DNA from: Petasospora fabianii
Taxonomy: Eukaryota > Ascomycota > Saccharomycetes > Phaffomycetales > Wickerhamomycetaceae
Direction: 5' to 3'
Length of the DNA: 64,000 bases
NCBI GenBank assembly: GCA_022641835.1
Contig: CP048716.1
Coordinates: 1,054,001 to 1,118,000, forward strand
Shown: positions 55,918 to 64,000 of the stretch, piece after piece
Layout: every line of letters starts with the position of its first letter
How positions within the stretch are numbered: the first letter of the stretch is position 1
Program-made: the position numbers and the translations under genes
The notes under the pieces: model-generated
What the model was told of the DNA's origin: nothing
What the model saw: the letters and a program-made list of their open reading frames with translations, nothing else
The model's database searches: none

Positions 55918-57677
55918 TGTATGTAATAACGCGATAGTATAGCTATGAGCTGTCTTTGTAGCTAGCGGATGGCAAAAAGAAGTCGGCGGCTAAGTGTGTT
56001 GTGATTGGAATGATGGGGAAGCCGCTGGGGCTCTCTCTTTTTTTTTTTCGCTGGTGGCGCCAAGCTTGCTTAAATACGAGAGCTCCGGAACTGCACGGTG
56101 CAAGTCCCGATATAATCTGGTTGGGCTGTGTTTCTTTTACACTTCCTTTGTAGAGTCTTTGATATTATTTTTAGTGAATGAGTAGAAGGTGAGTGTAGAA
56201 GAGATAGGTTTATTAACTAGTGGGAATATATCATCCTTACAAAGGGACTTTAATGGATCTCATTAGACACAACCCGTTGCCCTTTTTGGCACCATCTCCG
56301 AGCTCCGAGAACCGAGAACCCCTCCATACAGATGAAGGAAAACCTGTAGCTAAAATGTCTCGATATCCGATACTGCGATGCCCTAGACCACTGTTTTTTG
56401 TCTTATTGCTGGGCATCTTTGCTAATTACCCATGTCTCTGGTAATCAGTGGGCCACTAAGACCCCATACCCAAGTGATTTCCCCCCCTATCGATACATGT
56501 GTGCCTGTACCCCATCGATTTTTAGTCACCGATCAAACCTCTTAGCCGCACTGCACACGGCGGTGACTTATCACTATCTCTCTTCGCGTGCGCGTTGTAG
56601 GGAACCAATACAGTGTGTCCTAGAATACTTAATTATGGAATACATTAAACACTAGAGACAAGATAGCCCAGGGTTCACACCGATGTCTCCTCTCTACCAC
56701 TCCTACATCACAAAGAACACCCAAATGACCTTAGATTCCCCGCCGGCAATTTTCCTAAACTGTACGATAGCCGACATCATCCTAGTGCCGTACATTGCAG
56801 GCAAAGACGCAAACACGATGACAAAATCTAAGATGATTTGGTTCCAAATCGCAAGAGATACCCTTGGACAACTGGCTAGGAGTTAGTTATAGGAGGATGA
56901 TGTCTATCAATTATATGGGTACATAGAGAATCTACCATGAGATTATCTATCTGGGGCTGCAGTAGATGCATTACATGGAGCAGTAGCAATGTACACTATT
57001 AGCAATTAACCATGCGCCAACAAAAAATATCAAGAGATAATAACCATTAGACGAAACTCAGTATGGATGGTACTCTAGTGATAACTAGAAAGTTATAATC
57101 AAAGTATAAAGACTAAACTGTCCCAATAGATACGCTTCACTCTTAGGTAGTGCCTGATCGGGAAAGGTTATGCTGCCCTGAGGCCACCAGTTTGACACAT
57201 CAGAGACCCGTCCGATTCGGTACAGTGAACTCGTTGTATACCAACAAGACGAACACACAACATCCATATATTTGTGTAATTGAACAGTTGTATATATACA
57301 TACACCATTAAGTAGAGTAAATGCACTTAATGAGGTTATTTAACACCAACTTTTAGTGCTAAATGTAGTGACAGGTAACCGGGTAACCCTATTAACACTG
57401 TCGCGAATCCAAATCAGGAAATAAAGTTGAATTGTCCACGTAAACACTCTCAGTTCCACCGACCGCGGACTTTTCCTGATTCTAAAAACCAACCGAAGGG
57501 TCCATCTAGTGCTAAATTAGCTATAATTCCCTTATCATACCTCTCTTGCCATCAGCAGGAGTAGAATCTCACATAGTAACCACAAACACCAAATTCAACG
57601 TTTCAGAGGCCCGGATCAATAGGCAATTGAATTGAATTATACACCCCCACCCCTAACTACATCTCCAGAAAAGCAAC
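55918..57677. promoter_or_regulatory. Large divergent intergenic region between YOR1 and ERV29
   Basis: A 1.76-kb interval without a convincing gene. Near YOR1 there is a long T-tract (56039-56048) followed by CGCTGGTGGCGCC. Near ERV29, GACCGCGGAC (about 57461-57470) contains CCGCGGA, close to the Pdr1/Pdr3 element core TCCGCGGA but not a perfect copy, and C-rich ACACCCCCACCCCTAAC lies at about 57641-57657. Short frames at 56220-56444 and 56398-56655 have no recognisable family and are not called. Long pleiotropic drug-response promoters are common before yeast efflux pumps. Confidence 0.4.
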
Positions 57678-58601
57678 ATGTCTTTCAGAGGTGCAAAGTT
57701 CAATCAGATTCCAACTGCTAGTCAGTTTGGCAATCAACAGCAATTCCCAGCTCATCAGCAATTCACTCAACCCAAATCTCAGTCAAGTGTAAGCTTCAAT
57801 GCTAAATTCGAGGAATACTCCAAGAAGGTTGAAGATCTTCTTGATGTTCCAGCTGTTCAAAAGATTAAGCCATATGTTCCTCAAATCGGCCGTTTCCTCA
57901 TCGTTGCCACTTTCTACGAGGACTCATGGAGAATCATATCACAATGGTCCGATCAAGTGTTTTATCTTTGGAATTATAGACACATCCCATACGTTCTCGT
58001 CATTTTGCTTCTCCTCACCTGTGTCACAGTTATGATTGGTGGCTCCACACTCGTTGTTTTGAAAAAACATCAACTTTACGCCTCAGCTGCCCTCATTGGT
58101 GTCATTATCACTCAGGGAATCATGTATGGTCTCTTTGTCGGTACAAACTTTATGCTTAGAAACCTTTCACTTATGGGTGGATTGCTTATTGCATTTAGTG
58201 ATACTTTAGTTAAGGAGAAGAAGAGATTTGCAGGTCTACCTGAAATCTCTACAAACAACGATTATAAAAACTATGTTCTTCTCGCTGGTCGTATTCTCTT
58301 GATGTTCATGTTTGTCACATTTGCAGTTACAAAATCTTGGTTCACCACAATTATCACTTTTATCGGTATGGCTGCCATCCTTGCCGGTTTCAAGACAAGA
58401 TTCGCATGTATGGTTTTGATCACAATTTTGGTCTTTTATAACTTTGGACAAAACTCATATTGGTATGCTACCTCCGAGGCCAAGAGAGACTACTTAAAGT
58501 ATGAGTTCTACCAGACTTTGTCCATCATTGGTGGTTTGCTCTTGGTTGTTAACACCGGTGCCGGTGAGTTGTCCCTCGACGAGAAGAAGAAGGTGTACTA
58601 A
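57678..58601 (+). CDS. ERV29: ER cargo receptor of COPII vesicles (Erv29/SURF4)
   Basis: A 307-residue multi-spanning protein (310 in S. cerevisiae) that loads soluble cargo such as glycosylated pro-alpha-factor and carboxypeptidase Y into COPII vesicles. The N-terminus is polar and Gln-rich (QFGNQQQFPAHQQFTQPKSQ). The SURF4 core begins KIKPYVPQIGRFLIVATFYE with DSWRIISQWSDQVFYLWNYR, followed by about seven membrane segments. RNLSLMGGLLIAFSDTLVKE and the later YLKYEFYQTLSIIGGLLLVV are family landmarks. The C-terminus DEKKKVY carries a di-lysine (KKxx-type) retrieval signal for COPI return to the ER. NTE1, also an ER membrane protein, is the next gene on the same strand, about 330 bp away. Confidence 0.95.
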   Translation: MSFRGAKFNQIPTASQFGNQQQFPAHQQFTQPKSQSSVSFNAKFEEYSKKVEDLLDVPAVQKIKPYVPQIGRFLIVATFYEDSWRIISQWSDQVFYLWNYRHIPYVLVILLLLTCVTVMIGGSTLVVLKKHQLYASAALIGVIITQGIMYGLFVGTNFMLRNLSLMGGLLIAFSDTLVKEKKRFAGLPEISTNNDYKNYVLLAGRILLMFMFVTFAVTKSWFTTIITFIGMAAILAGFKTRFACMVLITILVFYNFGQNSYWYATSEAKRDYLKYEFYQTLSIIGGLLLVVNTGAGELSLDEKKKVY

Positions 58602-58932
58602 AACCAATTGAGAGATATGACATAGGACATGTGATATATATACGAGACAAGACACAATCACAGTTGTAGACTCTCATTATCAAAAGATTCAGGACCCTCC
58701 CTTAGCCAAAAGGATGCGCTCTCGAAGCCAAGCGCGCCTTTAAAACGTGTGCCCGAGCCGCATTTCCATGGGGTTCCATCCCCTTTTAGAAGATGATGGA
58801 CTTCTTGCCACAGCAAAACACAAAATACAAGCAACTCACGTGAAAAAGACTCCTCCTTCACACGGTAATAACTCAAGTAAGGTACACAGAGTACCACACA
58901 GCACCACATACTTTAATCTGCTTGATTGATTG
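58602..58932. promoter_or_regulatory. ERV29 3' end and NTE1 promoter
   Basis: A 331-bp spacer with a Cbf1-type TCACGTGA at 58836-58843, 90 bp before the NTE1 ATG, and a GCGCGCC patch near 58731. The frame from 58747 begins without an ATG and is not called. Confidence 0.45.
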
Positions 58933-61900
58933 ATGTCGACGGTCTCAATCAGTGAGACGAACGGTCTTGTTCCACAAACCCCCACTGTGGGGAATGACGA
59001 GATCATCAACACAACTATTGGTCTAGGTGTTCCATCATTAATCGGTCACATACTCTATTTCATCTCATGGGTATCGGTCAAGATCCTCGAGGTTGCACTC
59101 ATAACACTCCCGTCATGGCTGTTGAACCTGCTTAGTACGAGCTTCAGCATCACGCTCAGTTTCACGAGTCTCCTACTAATCTTGGGATCGGTCTTTGTCA
59201 CAAGTCTACTCTTTGTTAGATATAGGGCATTGACAGGGTATTCAAAAGTACTCGAGGAGAGAAGAGAACCACCAAGAGTAGATGCCTTCCTCGATGAAGC
59301 GGGTAAGGGAGGGAAGAGACGGTTCGGATCATATCTCGATGAATTCCTCATTGCTATCAAAGTGTTTGGTTACCTCGAGAAGCCGGTCTTTAACGAGTTG
59401 ACTAAGAGTATGAGAACGCAAAAGCTGGATGCAAATGAGGTATTGGATCTAGAGGCAGGACTCGGATTTGCTATCGTCTGTGAGGGTAACGTTCAAATCT
59501 TCTCCAAAGTTGAGAACAAGACAAACCACGTGCAGAATGATGACGAGTTTGCCGGTGAGACATTCATTTTGAATGGAGAGAGATATCAATTGCTTAATGA
59601 GGTTAAGACTGGTAATGCCCTATCTTCTTTGATAGATATCTTGACACTCTTTACGGATGAAGACCCTTTGAGAAGCAGCTTCAGCTCGCCTCGTAACCCT
59701 ACTGGCTTAGGGATTAATCAAGGCTTGGACGATCGAATTGATCCACTAAACCTCAATGGATCCACCCCAACAACACCAGATTACCTCGAACCTACACCCA
59801 AGATCATTGCTCGTGCAACAGCAGACTCCACTATCGCTATCATTCCAGCAGATGCATTCAAGAGACTTAAGCACAAGCATCCACGTGCCTCATCACATAT
59901 CGTTCAGATGATCCTCACAAGGCTCTATAGAGTTACTTTCCAAACAGTGCACAACTACCTTGGTCTTACTAGAGAGCTTTTTGATGCAGAGATCAGACTC
60001 AACAATAAGGTGAAACTTGATATCCCATCATACCTCAAAGAGGGCCTTTTGAAAAGGTTCACAGAGACCCAAAAACATAGCTCAACTTCATCATTTACAG
60101 AAGGGACCCGTGGCCGTCATCGCTCAAGAGGCACACCGGGAACACCACAAGGTCCCAAGAGAGAAAATTCAAATGGATCTGTATTGTCTCCAAACTCACG
60201 TCTCCCAATGGGACACATGCCAAAGATGAAGCGAACAGAATCTCGTCATGTTGTTCTCCACTCTCGAGACTCATTCAATCCAGGTGATTTACTCTCTAAT
60301 GTGCCACTATCTCGCCAGGAACTCCATACAGAGTCATCCAGTGACCAGGATGTCATTAACAGAACTTTTTCAGCCGAGGAGGAAACGGAGGAGACATCTC
60401 TTCGTATTGCCCTCGTCGAACAAATGTTTAGATTCATGGGAGTCGACCGTGATACACTCATTCCACGTACATCGACTCGCAGCAATACATCTGTTCTCAA
60501 CAGTCCAGCATCACGTGGATTTGAAACATACCACACTTTCCAACAAGAAAACACGCCATTGTTAGAAGGTACCTTTCCTCGACTGAGAACTATGTCTATC
60601 GCATCAAGCACCGTTAATGACTTCAGCAGTGATCAAGTTGACTTTGAACAGGCAAAGTTGGAGTTTGCTGAGGCTATTGACCTGGAGATGATCAAGAAAG
60701 ACACAGTATGCATCGAGGAGAACTCTGGAAGTAAAGGTTTATACTACGTCCTTAAAGGTGAGATGGAGGTGTATCACACTGAGAATGGAAGGGAGCACTT
60801 AATTCATACAGTGAGAGATGGTGGTGTTGCCGGATACCTTGGTGCCATGGTGAGATACAAGTCATTTGTCAGTGTTAGGGCTAAGACAGATTCGGTTGTC
60901 GCTTTCTTGTCCAACAAGGATTTGGAACGCCTCTGTGAGAAATACTTCATGATCTATCTTTCCATTGCCAAGTCTTTGATTGAGTCACTTAACCCAAAGG
61001 TACTGAAATTAGATAGTGCTCTCGAGTGGATCCACCTTGATGCTGGTGATACGTTGTTCAAGCAGAACACAGATGCTAATGGTATCTACATTATACTCTC
61101 TGGCCGTTTGAGATCGTTGCAAGAGAATCCATCTACACAGGAGGTGAACGTCATGGGTGAGTATGGACAAGGTGAAAGTTTTGGTGAACTTGAAGTCTTG
61201 ACTGCTGCAAAGCGTTCAAGTACTTTTGTTGCCGTGAGAGATTCTGAAGCTGCCAGAATACCAAGAACATTGTTTGAGATCTTGTCCTTGGAGTCACCAT
61301 CCATCATGATTAAGGTTTCCAGAATTGTTGCCAAAACTATGCAGGAGGCACAGGGGCAACACTATGATATGTTCCAGGTACCATCGACCTCTACTGTGAG
61401 ACACACGAGTAAAAATTATAGAACCATCACCATCTTGCCAACCACTGCCGGCCTTCCCGTCTCTGATTTTGCCTCTAGACTAGTTCAGGCTTTCAAGGCT
61501 GTGAACGTATCGGTCATTGGCTTGGATCAGGCATCAACACTGACACATTTGGGTAAGTATGCATTTGACAAGCTTTCCAGACTTCGTCAAAGTGGCTACT
61601 TCTCCGACTTGGAAGAGAGATACGAGATTGTCGTGTACATTGCTGACACTGCTGTGAACTCCAGTTGGACCTCGACTTGCATTCAGCAGGCTGATTGTAT
61701 CCTCCTCATGGCTGATGCTGGTGCTGATCCAGCTGTTGGTGACTACGAGAGGCTCCTACTCAAGGCCCGCACCACTGCAAGAACTGAGCTTATTTTGTTA
61801 CACCCAGAGAAGTATGTCGAGCCAGGACTCACTGGTAAGTGGCTTAAGAATCGTATTTGGGTTCACTCGCATCATCACATCCAACTGAACTATAAAAATG

Positions 61901-63009
61901 GTGAAGCTGCTACCTCTAATAGTACATTGCATCCAAAAACTCCAATGACTATCGCTCTTAACATCAAGTCCAAGGTTGAAAATCTCACCTCTAAATACAT
62001 CAACTCAAAGTCGAAGACACATTACAACTCCCCTGTTCCACACAAAAATGACTTCTTGAGACTCGCTCGTCTTCTGTCAGGCCAAGCTGTGGGTCTTGTT
62101 CTTGGAGGTGGTGGTGCTCGTGGCTTTAGCCACCTCGGTATCCTCAGGGCGTTGCAGGACAATGGTATCCCAGTTGACATCATTGGTGGAACATCTATTG
62201 GTTCCTTCATTGGTGGATTGTATGCTCGTGACTATGATTTGGTTCCAATATATGGTCGTGCTAAGAAGTTTGCTGGTCGTGTTGGTTCTCTGTGGAGAAC
62301 ATTGAGTGACTTGACTATTCCAATAACAGCATACACCACTGGACATGAGTTTAACAGAGGTATCTGGAAGGCACTTGGTGGTTACAGAATTGAAGATTTC
62401 TGGATTCAGTATTATTGTAATTCGACTAATATCACCAACTCATGTATGGAGATCCACTCGTCTGGTATCGCTTGGAGATTCATCAGAGCCTCTATGTCTC
62501 TGGCTGGTTTGTTACCACCAATCACAGATAATGGGTCCATGTTACTTGATGGTGGCTACGTTGATAACTTGCCCGTTGAAGAGATGAAGAATAGGGGTGC
62601 CTCCATTATCTTTGCCGTTGATGTTGGTTCAGTTGATGATCGTACTCCAATGACTTATGGTGATTCCTTAAGTGGAATGTGGGCCTTTTTCAACAAATGG
62701 AACCCATTCTCATCTCATCCAAATGTTCCAGCAATGTCAGAGATTCAGATGAGATTGTGTTACGTTTCTTCGGTCAATGCACTGGAACGTGCAAAGAACA
62801 CACCAGGTGTCATTTACTTGAGACCACCTATTGAGAACTATGCCACATTGGACTTTGCCAAGTTTGAAGAGATCTACAACGTTGGAAGTGTGTATGGCCA
62901 TATGGTGATCAAGGAGTTGATGGAAAGTGGGAAGTTCCCAAAGATTGCTGCTGCTGGTATCTTCAATGAAAAGGAGAACCGTGTCATCCAGAGAAGAAAC
63001 AGTATTTGA
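58933..63009 (+). CDS. NTE1: Lysophospholipase of the ER, neuropathy target esterase homologue
   Basis: A 1358-residue serine esterase that deacylates phosphatidylcholine to glycerophosphocholine and helps control Opi1-dependent lipid gene expression. The start used is the ATG at 58933, since the codon before it is TTG. Two membrane segments lie near the N-terminus (about 35-60 and 75-100). Three cyclic-nucleotide-binding-like domains follow, the first interrupted by a long Ser/Pro-rich insert (about 380-480); GLYYVLKGEMEVYH (about 595) and GIYIILSGRLRSLQ (about 715) start the later ones. The patatin domain begins LVLGGGGARGFSHLGILRAL (about 1055), with the nucleophile Ser1088 in GGTSIGS and the catalytic Asp1206 in LLDGGYVDNLP. 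The oxyanion glycines are intact, so the enzyme should be active. Confidence 0.96.
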   Translation: MSTVSISETNGLVPQTPTVGNDEIINTTIGLGVPSLIGHILYFISWVSVKILEVALITLPSWLLNLLSTSFSITLSFTSLLLILGSVFVTSLLFVRYRALTGYSKVLEERREPPRVDAFLDEAGKGGKRRFGSYLDEFLIAIKVFGYLEKPVFNELTKSMRTQKLDANEVLDLEAGLGFAIVCEGNVQIFSKVENKTNHVQNDDEFAGETFILNGERYQLLNEVKTGNALSSLIDILTLFTDEDPLRSSFSSPRNPTGLGINQGLDDRIDPLNLNGSTPTTPDYLEPTPKIIARATADSTIAIIPADAFKRLKHKHPRASSHIVQMILTRLYRVTFQTVHNYLGLTRELFDAEIRLNNKVKLDIPSYLKEGLLKRFTETQKHSSTSSFTEGTRGRHRSRGTPGTPQGPKRENSNGSVLSPNSRLPMGHMPKMKRTESRHVVLHSRDSFNPGDLLSNVPLSRQELHTESSSDQDVINRTFSAEEETEETSLRIALVEQMFRFMGVDRDTLIPRTSTRSNTSVLNSPASRGFETYHTFQQENTPLLEGTFPRLRTMSIASSTVNDFSSDQVDFEQAKLEFAEAIDLEMIKKDTVCIEENSGSKGLYYVLKGEMEVYHTENGREHLIHTVRDGGVAGYLGAMVRYKSFVSVRAKTDSVVAFLSNKDLERLCEKYFMIYLSIAKSLIESLNPKVLKLDSALEWIHLDAGDTLFKQNTDANGIYIILSGRLRSLQENPSTQEVNVMGEYGQGESFGELEVLTAAKRSSTFVAVRDSEAARIPRTLFEILSLESPSIMIKVSRIVAKTMQEAQGQHYDMFQVPSTSTVRHTSKNYRTITILPTTAGLPVSDFASRLVQAFKAVNVSVIGLDQASTLTHLGKYAFDKLSRLRQSGYFSDLEERYEIVVYIADTAVNSSWTSTCIQQADCILLMADAGADPAVGDYERLLLKARTTARTELILLHPEKYVEPGLTGKWLKNRIWVHSHHHIQLNYKNGEAATSNSTLHPKTPMTIALNIKSKVENLTSKYINSKSKTHYNSPVPHKNDFLRLARLLSGQAVGLVLGGGGARGFSHLGILRALQDNGIPVDIIGGTSIGSFIGGLYARDYDLVPIYGRAKKFAGRVGSLWRTLSDLTIPITAYTTGHEFNRGIWKALGGYRIEDFWIQYYCNSTNITNSCMEIHSSGIAWRFIRASMSLAGLLPPITDNGSMLLDGGYVDNLPVEEMKNRGASIIFAVDVGSVDDRTPMTYGDSLSGMWAFFNKWNPFSSHPNVPAMSEIQMRLCYVSSVNALERAKNTPGVIYLRPPIENYATLDFAKFEEIYNVGSVYGHMVIKELMESGKFPKIAAAGIFNEKENRVIQRRNSI

Positions 63010-63132
63010 TACCCTTGTGCCAACATCATGTCACACACATACACAACCACACTTGCATAATAATTCGTATAGCATTAACCATTCATTTCACGTCTTATAT
63101 TACACGTTTTTTATTGTAGCCATCCAGCGACC

Positions 63133-63477
63133 TTATTCAACAGTTGGGGAACTCACGAGGATGACAGAGTCACCCCTCACAAACAGAATCTCAGAGGATT
63201 TCGTTGTCTTCTTGAGCTCATTGGTCTCATCTGTGTCAAAGATTGTTTCTGTTGCGTCACTGAGGACAATATTGCAATGTGAGTCGTACGCCTGTGCAGT
63301 GCATGTTAGTAACTAGATCACTTTTGAGGAATACAGTGAATACTGGGTAATGGATGAGGGTTAACATACTTGTAGCTTTCCTGTAATCTCCCTAGCACCA
63401 CGGAGTTTGATGTACACCTGCTCGTCGAGCAGAATTCTGAGGAGATCGAGTGGTTCGTTGGATGCTGAGTCTGACAT
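63133..63477 (-). CDS. LSM3: U6-associated Sm-like protein Lsm3, spliced
   Basis: An 88-residue subunit of the Lsm2-8 ring (binds the U6 snRNA 3' end) and the Lsm1-7 ring (mRNA decay). Exon 1 is 63477-63370 and exon 2 is 63291-63133; the joined frame is 89 codons with stop. The product begins [20 protein letters not shown] and continues [34 protein letters not shown]: Sm1 motif. [15 protein letters not shown] is Sm2, with the RGD triplet contacting RNA. The S. cerevisiae gene has no intron that I recall, so the 78-nt intron, placed in the Sm1 motif after KLQ, is a lineage difference. It is convergent with NTE1 (123 bp between stops). Confidence 0.95.
63292..63369 (-). other. LSM3 intron (78 nt)
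   Basis: Donor GTATGTTA at 63369, branch TTACTAAC, acceptor GCACAG ending at 63292. Joining CTACAA to GCGTACGAC gives L-Q-A-Y-D, the expected Lsm3 sequence. Confidence 0.93.
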
Positions 63478-63992
63478 GACAGTAATCGATTGGTGAGTTT
63501 AGATGAGGACTACCACAGAGGAACTTGCCTGGCAGAAAGACCAAACAGACCAATATTTGATCACTGGCAGTTTGTTGACCAAAGGCGCCCATTCCCAAAA
63601 TTCGCGAAATTTTGAAAGATGGCTGACATAAGCGAGTAGTGCGCGGTATCAAAAATTAGACTTCGCCTGCGGAGAGGCTGCGCTGAAGTCTCCTTCATTT
63701 AGCCACTCCTAGCGCCCAATTGCAGTAGCAAGAAGAGCAGACAGTGCTAAAGACCATCAACCGCCCTGGGCAGAAGACTTGGTTTCAGTGACACAGATCC
63801 CATAGAGCTGCGCCCCTTCTCCAAACGCATCTTGCTAAGTTTACCGCCTTGCTCTAATCAGCTTCCACTTGGCACACTATCGAACCAGTATACGCCTTCA
63901 AAGACGGCGCCAACGCCAATTCATACATTCTAAAAGCAGCTGATCCTTTCAATTGACCACTAAACACACTCCACCGCTTTTTATCTATTACA
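63478..63992. promoter_or_regulatory. LSM3 promoter and upstream region of the next gene
   Basis: A 515-bp spacer with TTCGCGAA at 63601-63608, itself inside a longer self-complementary AAAATTCGCGAAATTTT context, 124 bp before LSM3. The right half (63660-63992) is unremarkable mixed-composition DNA that presumably drives the plus-strand gene starting at 63993. Confidence 0.4.
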
Positions 63993-64000
63993 ATGCGGTC
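63993..64000 (+). CDS. Possible first codons of a gene running off the right edge
   Basis: CAATGCGGTC ends the window. The ATG at 63993 follows a TTATCTATTACA leader with A at -3, a normal yeast start context. Only Met-Arg can be read, so the product is unknown and the call rests on context alone. Confidence 0.25.

Noticed and set aside
56220-56655. Two overlapping short frames (75-85 codons) between YOR1 and ERV29
   Set aside because: No ATG at the frame starts, no family resemblance, and composition like the surrounding non-coding DNA.
58747-58929. 60-codon frame just before NTE1
   Set aside because: Begins at a GTG, has no motif and lies in the NTE1 promoter/leader.
1-64000. CRISPR arrays, transposons, LTR or virus-derived elements
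   Set aside because: I looked for spaced direct repeats, terminal repeats with target duplications, and transposase, integrase or reverse-transcriptase motifs and saw none.

Overview
This is a gene-dense budding-yeast (Saccharomycotina) chromosome segment. Proteins match yeast families along their length. Six genes have introns with yeast signals (GTAAGT or GTATGT donor, TACTAAC or close branch point, short branch-to-AG distance), and the intergenic spacers are short. CTG reads as leucine at conserved positions (for example codon 11 of CRM1), so the code is not the CTG-serine one. The species cannot be named from the sequence alone.

Layout, left to right: the 5' part of CRM1 (-), CTR1 (+), then a minus-strand run of GVP36, a large coiled-coil protein, an MFS transporter, SNL1 and VID28/GID5. 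MET10 (+) and SMC2 (-) converge, followed by a second MFS transporter (+). A minus-strand block holds RPL2, an RRT5-like RRM protein, RPL29, QCR6, RPL8, PHO4 and FAF1. Next come SCD6 (+), a small unrecognised membrane protein (-), RPB3 (+), NAT3 (-), HIS6 (+), ANT1 (+), a LisH-WD40 protein (-), RPS23 (+) and SPN1 (-). After a 2.4-kb gene-free stretch come BEM2 (+) and YOR1 (-), then a 1.8-kb gene-free stretch, ERV29 (+), NTE1 (+), LSM3 (-) and the first codons of one more possible gene (+).

The most informative large-scale signal is gene order. From memory of S. cerevisiae systematic names, the window interleaves genes that lie there in two paralogous blocks: VI-R (MET10, SMC2, RPL2A, RRT5, RPL29, QCR6, PHO4) and IX-L (SNL1, VID28, RPL2B, FAF1, HIS6, RPB3). 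It also holds a XVI-R block (CTR1, ANT1, SCD6, NAT3, RPS23B, SPN1) and the YOR1-ERV29 pair. This is what a lineage that never went through the whole-genome duplication should look like.

Functionally the genes are mostly housekeeping: translation (RPL2, RPL8, RPL29, RPS23, FAF1), transcription and RNA metabolism (RPB3, SPN1, LSM3, SCD6), sulfur, phosphate and copper nutrition (MET10, PHO4, CTR1), membrane traffic and lipids (GVP36, ERV29, NTE1), polarity (BEM2) and efflux (YOR1, MFS). Some regulation can be read directly: paired Mac1-type copper elements before CTR1, a cluster of Met31/32-like and Cbf1-like sites before MET10, a perfect E-box palindrome before PHO4, and a recurrent TTCGCGAA palindrome in many promoters. 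I saw no tRNA, rRNA, CRISPR, transposon or virus-derived element, and no clear undescribed multi-gene system.
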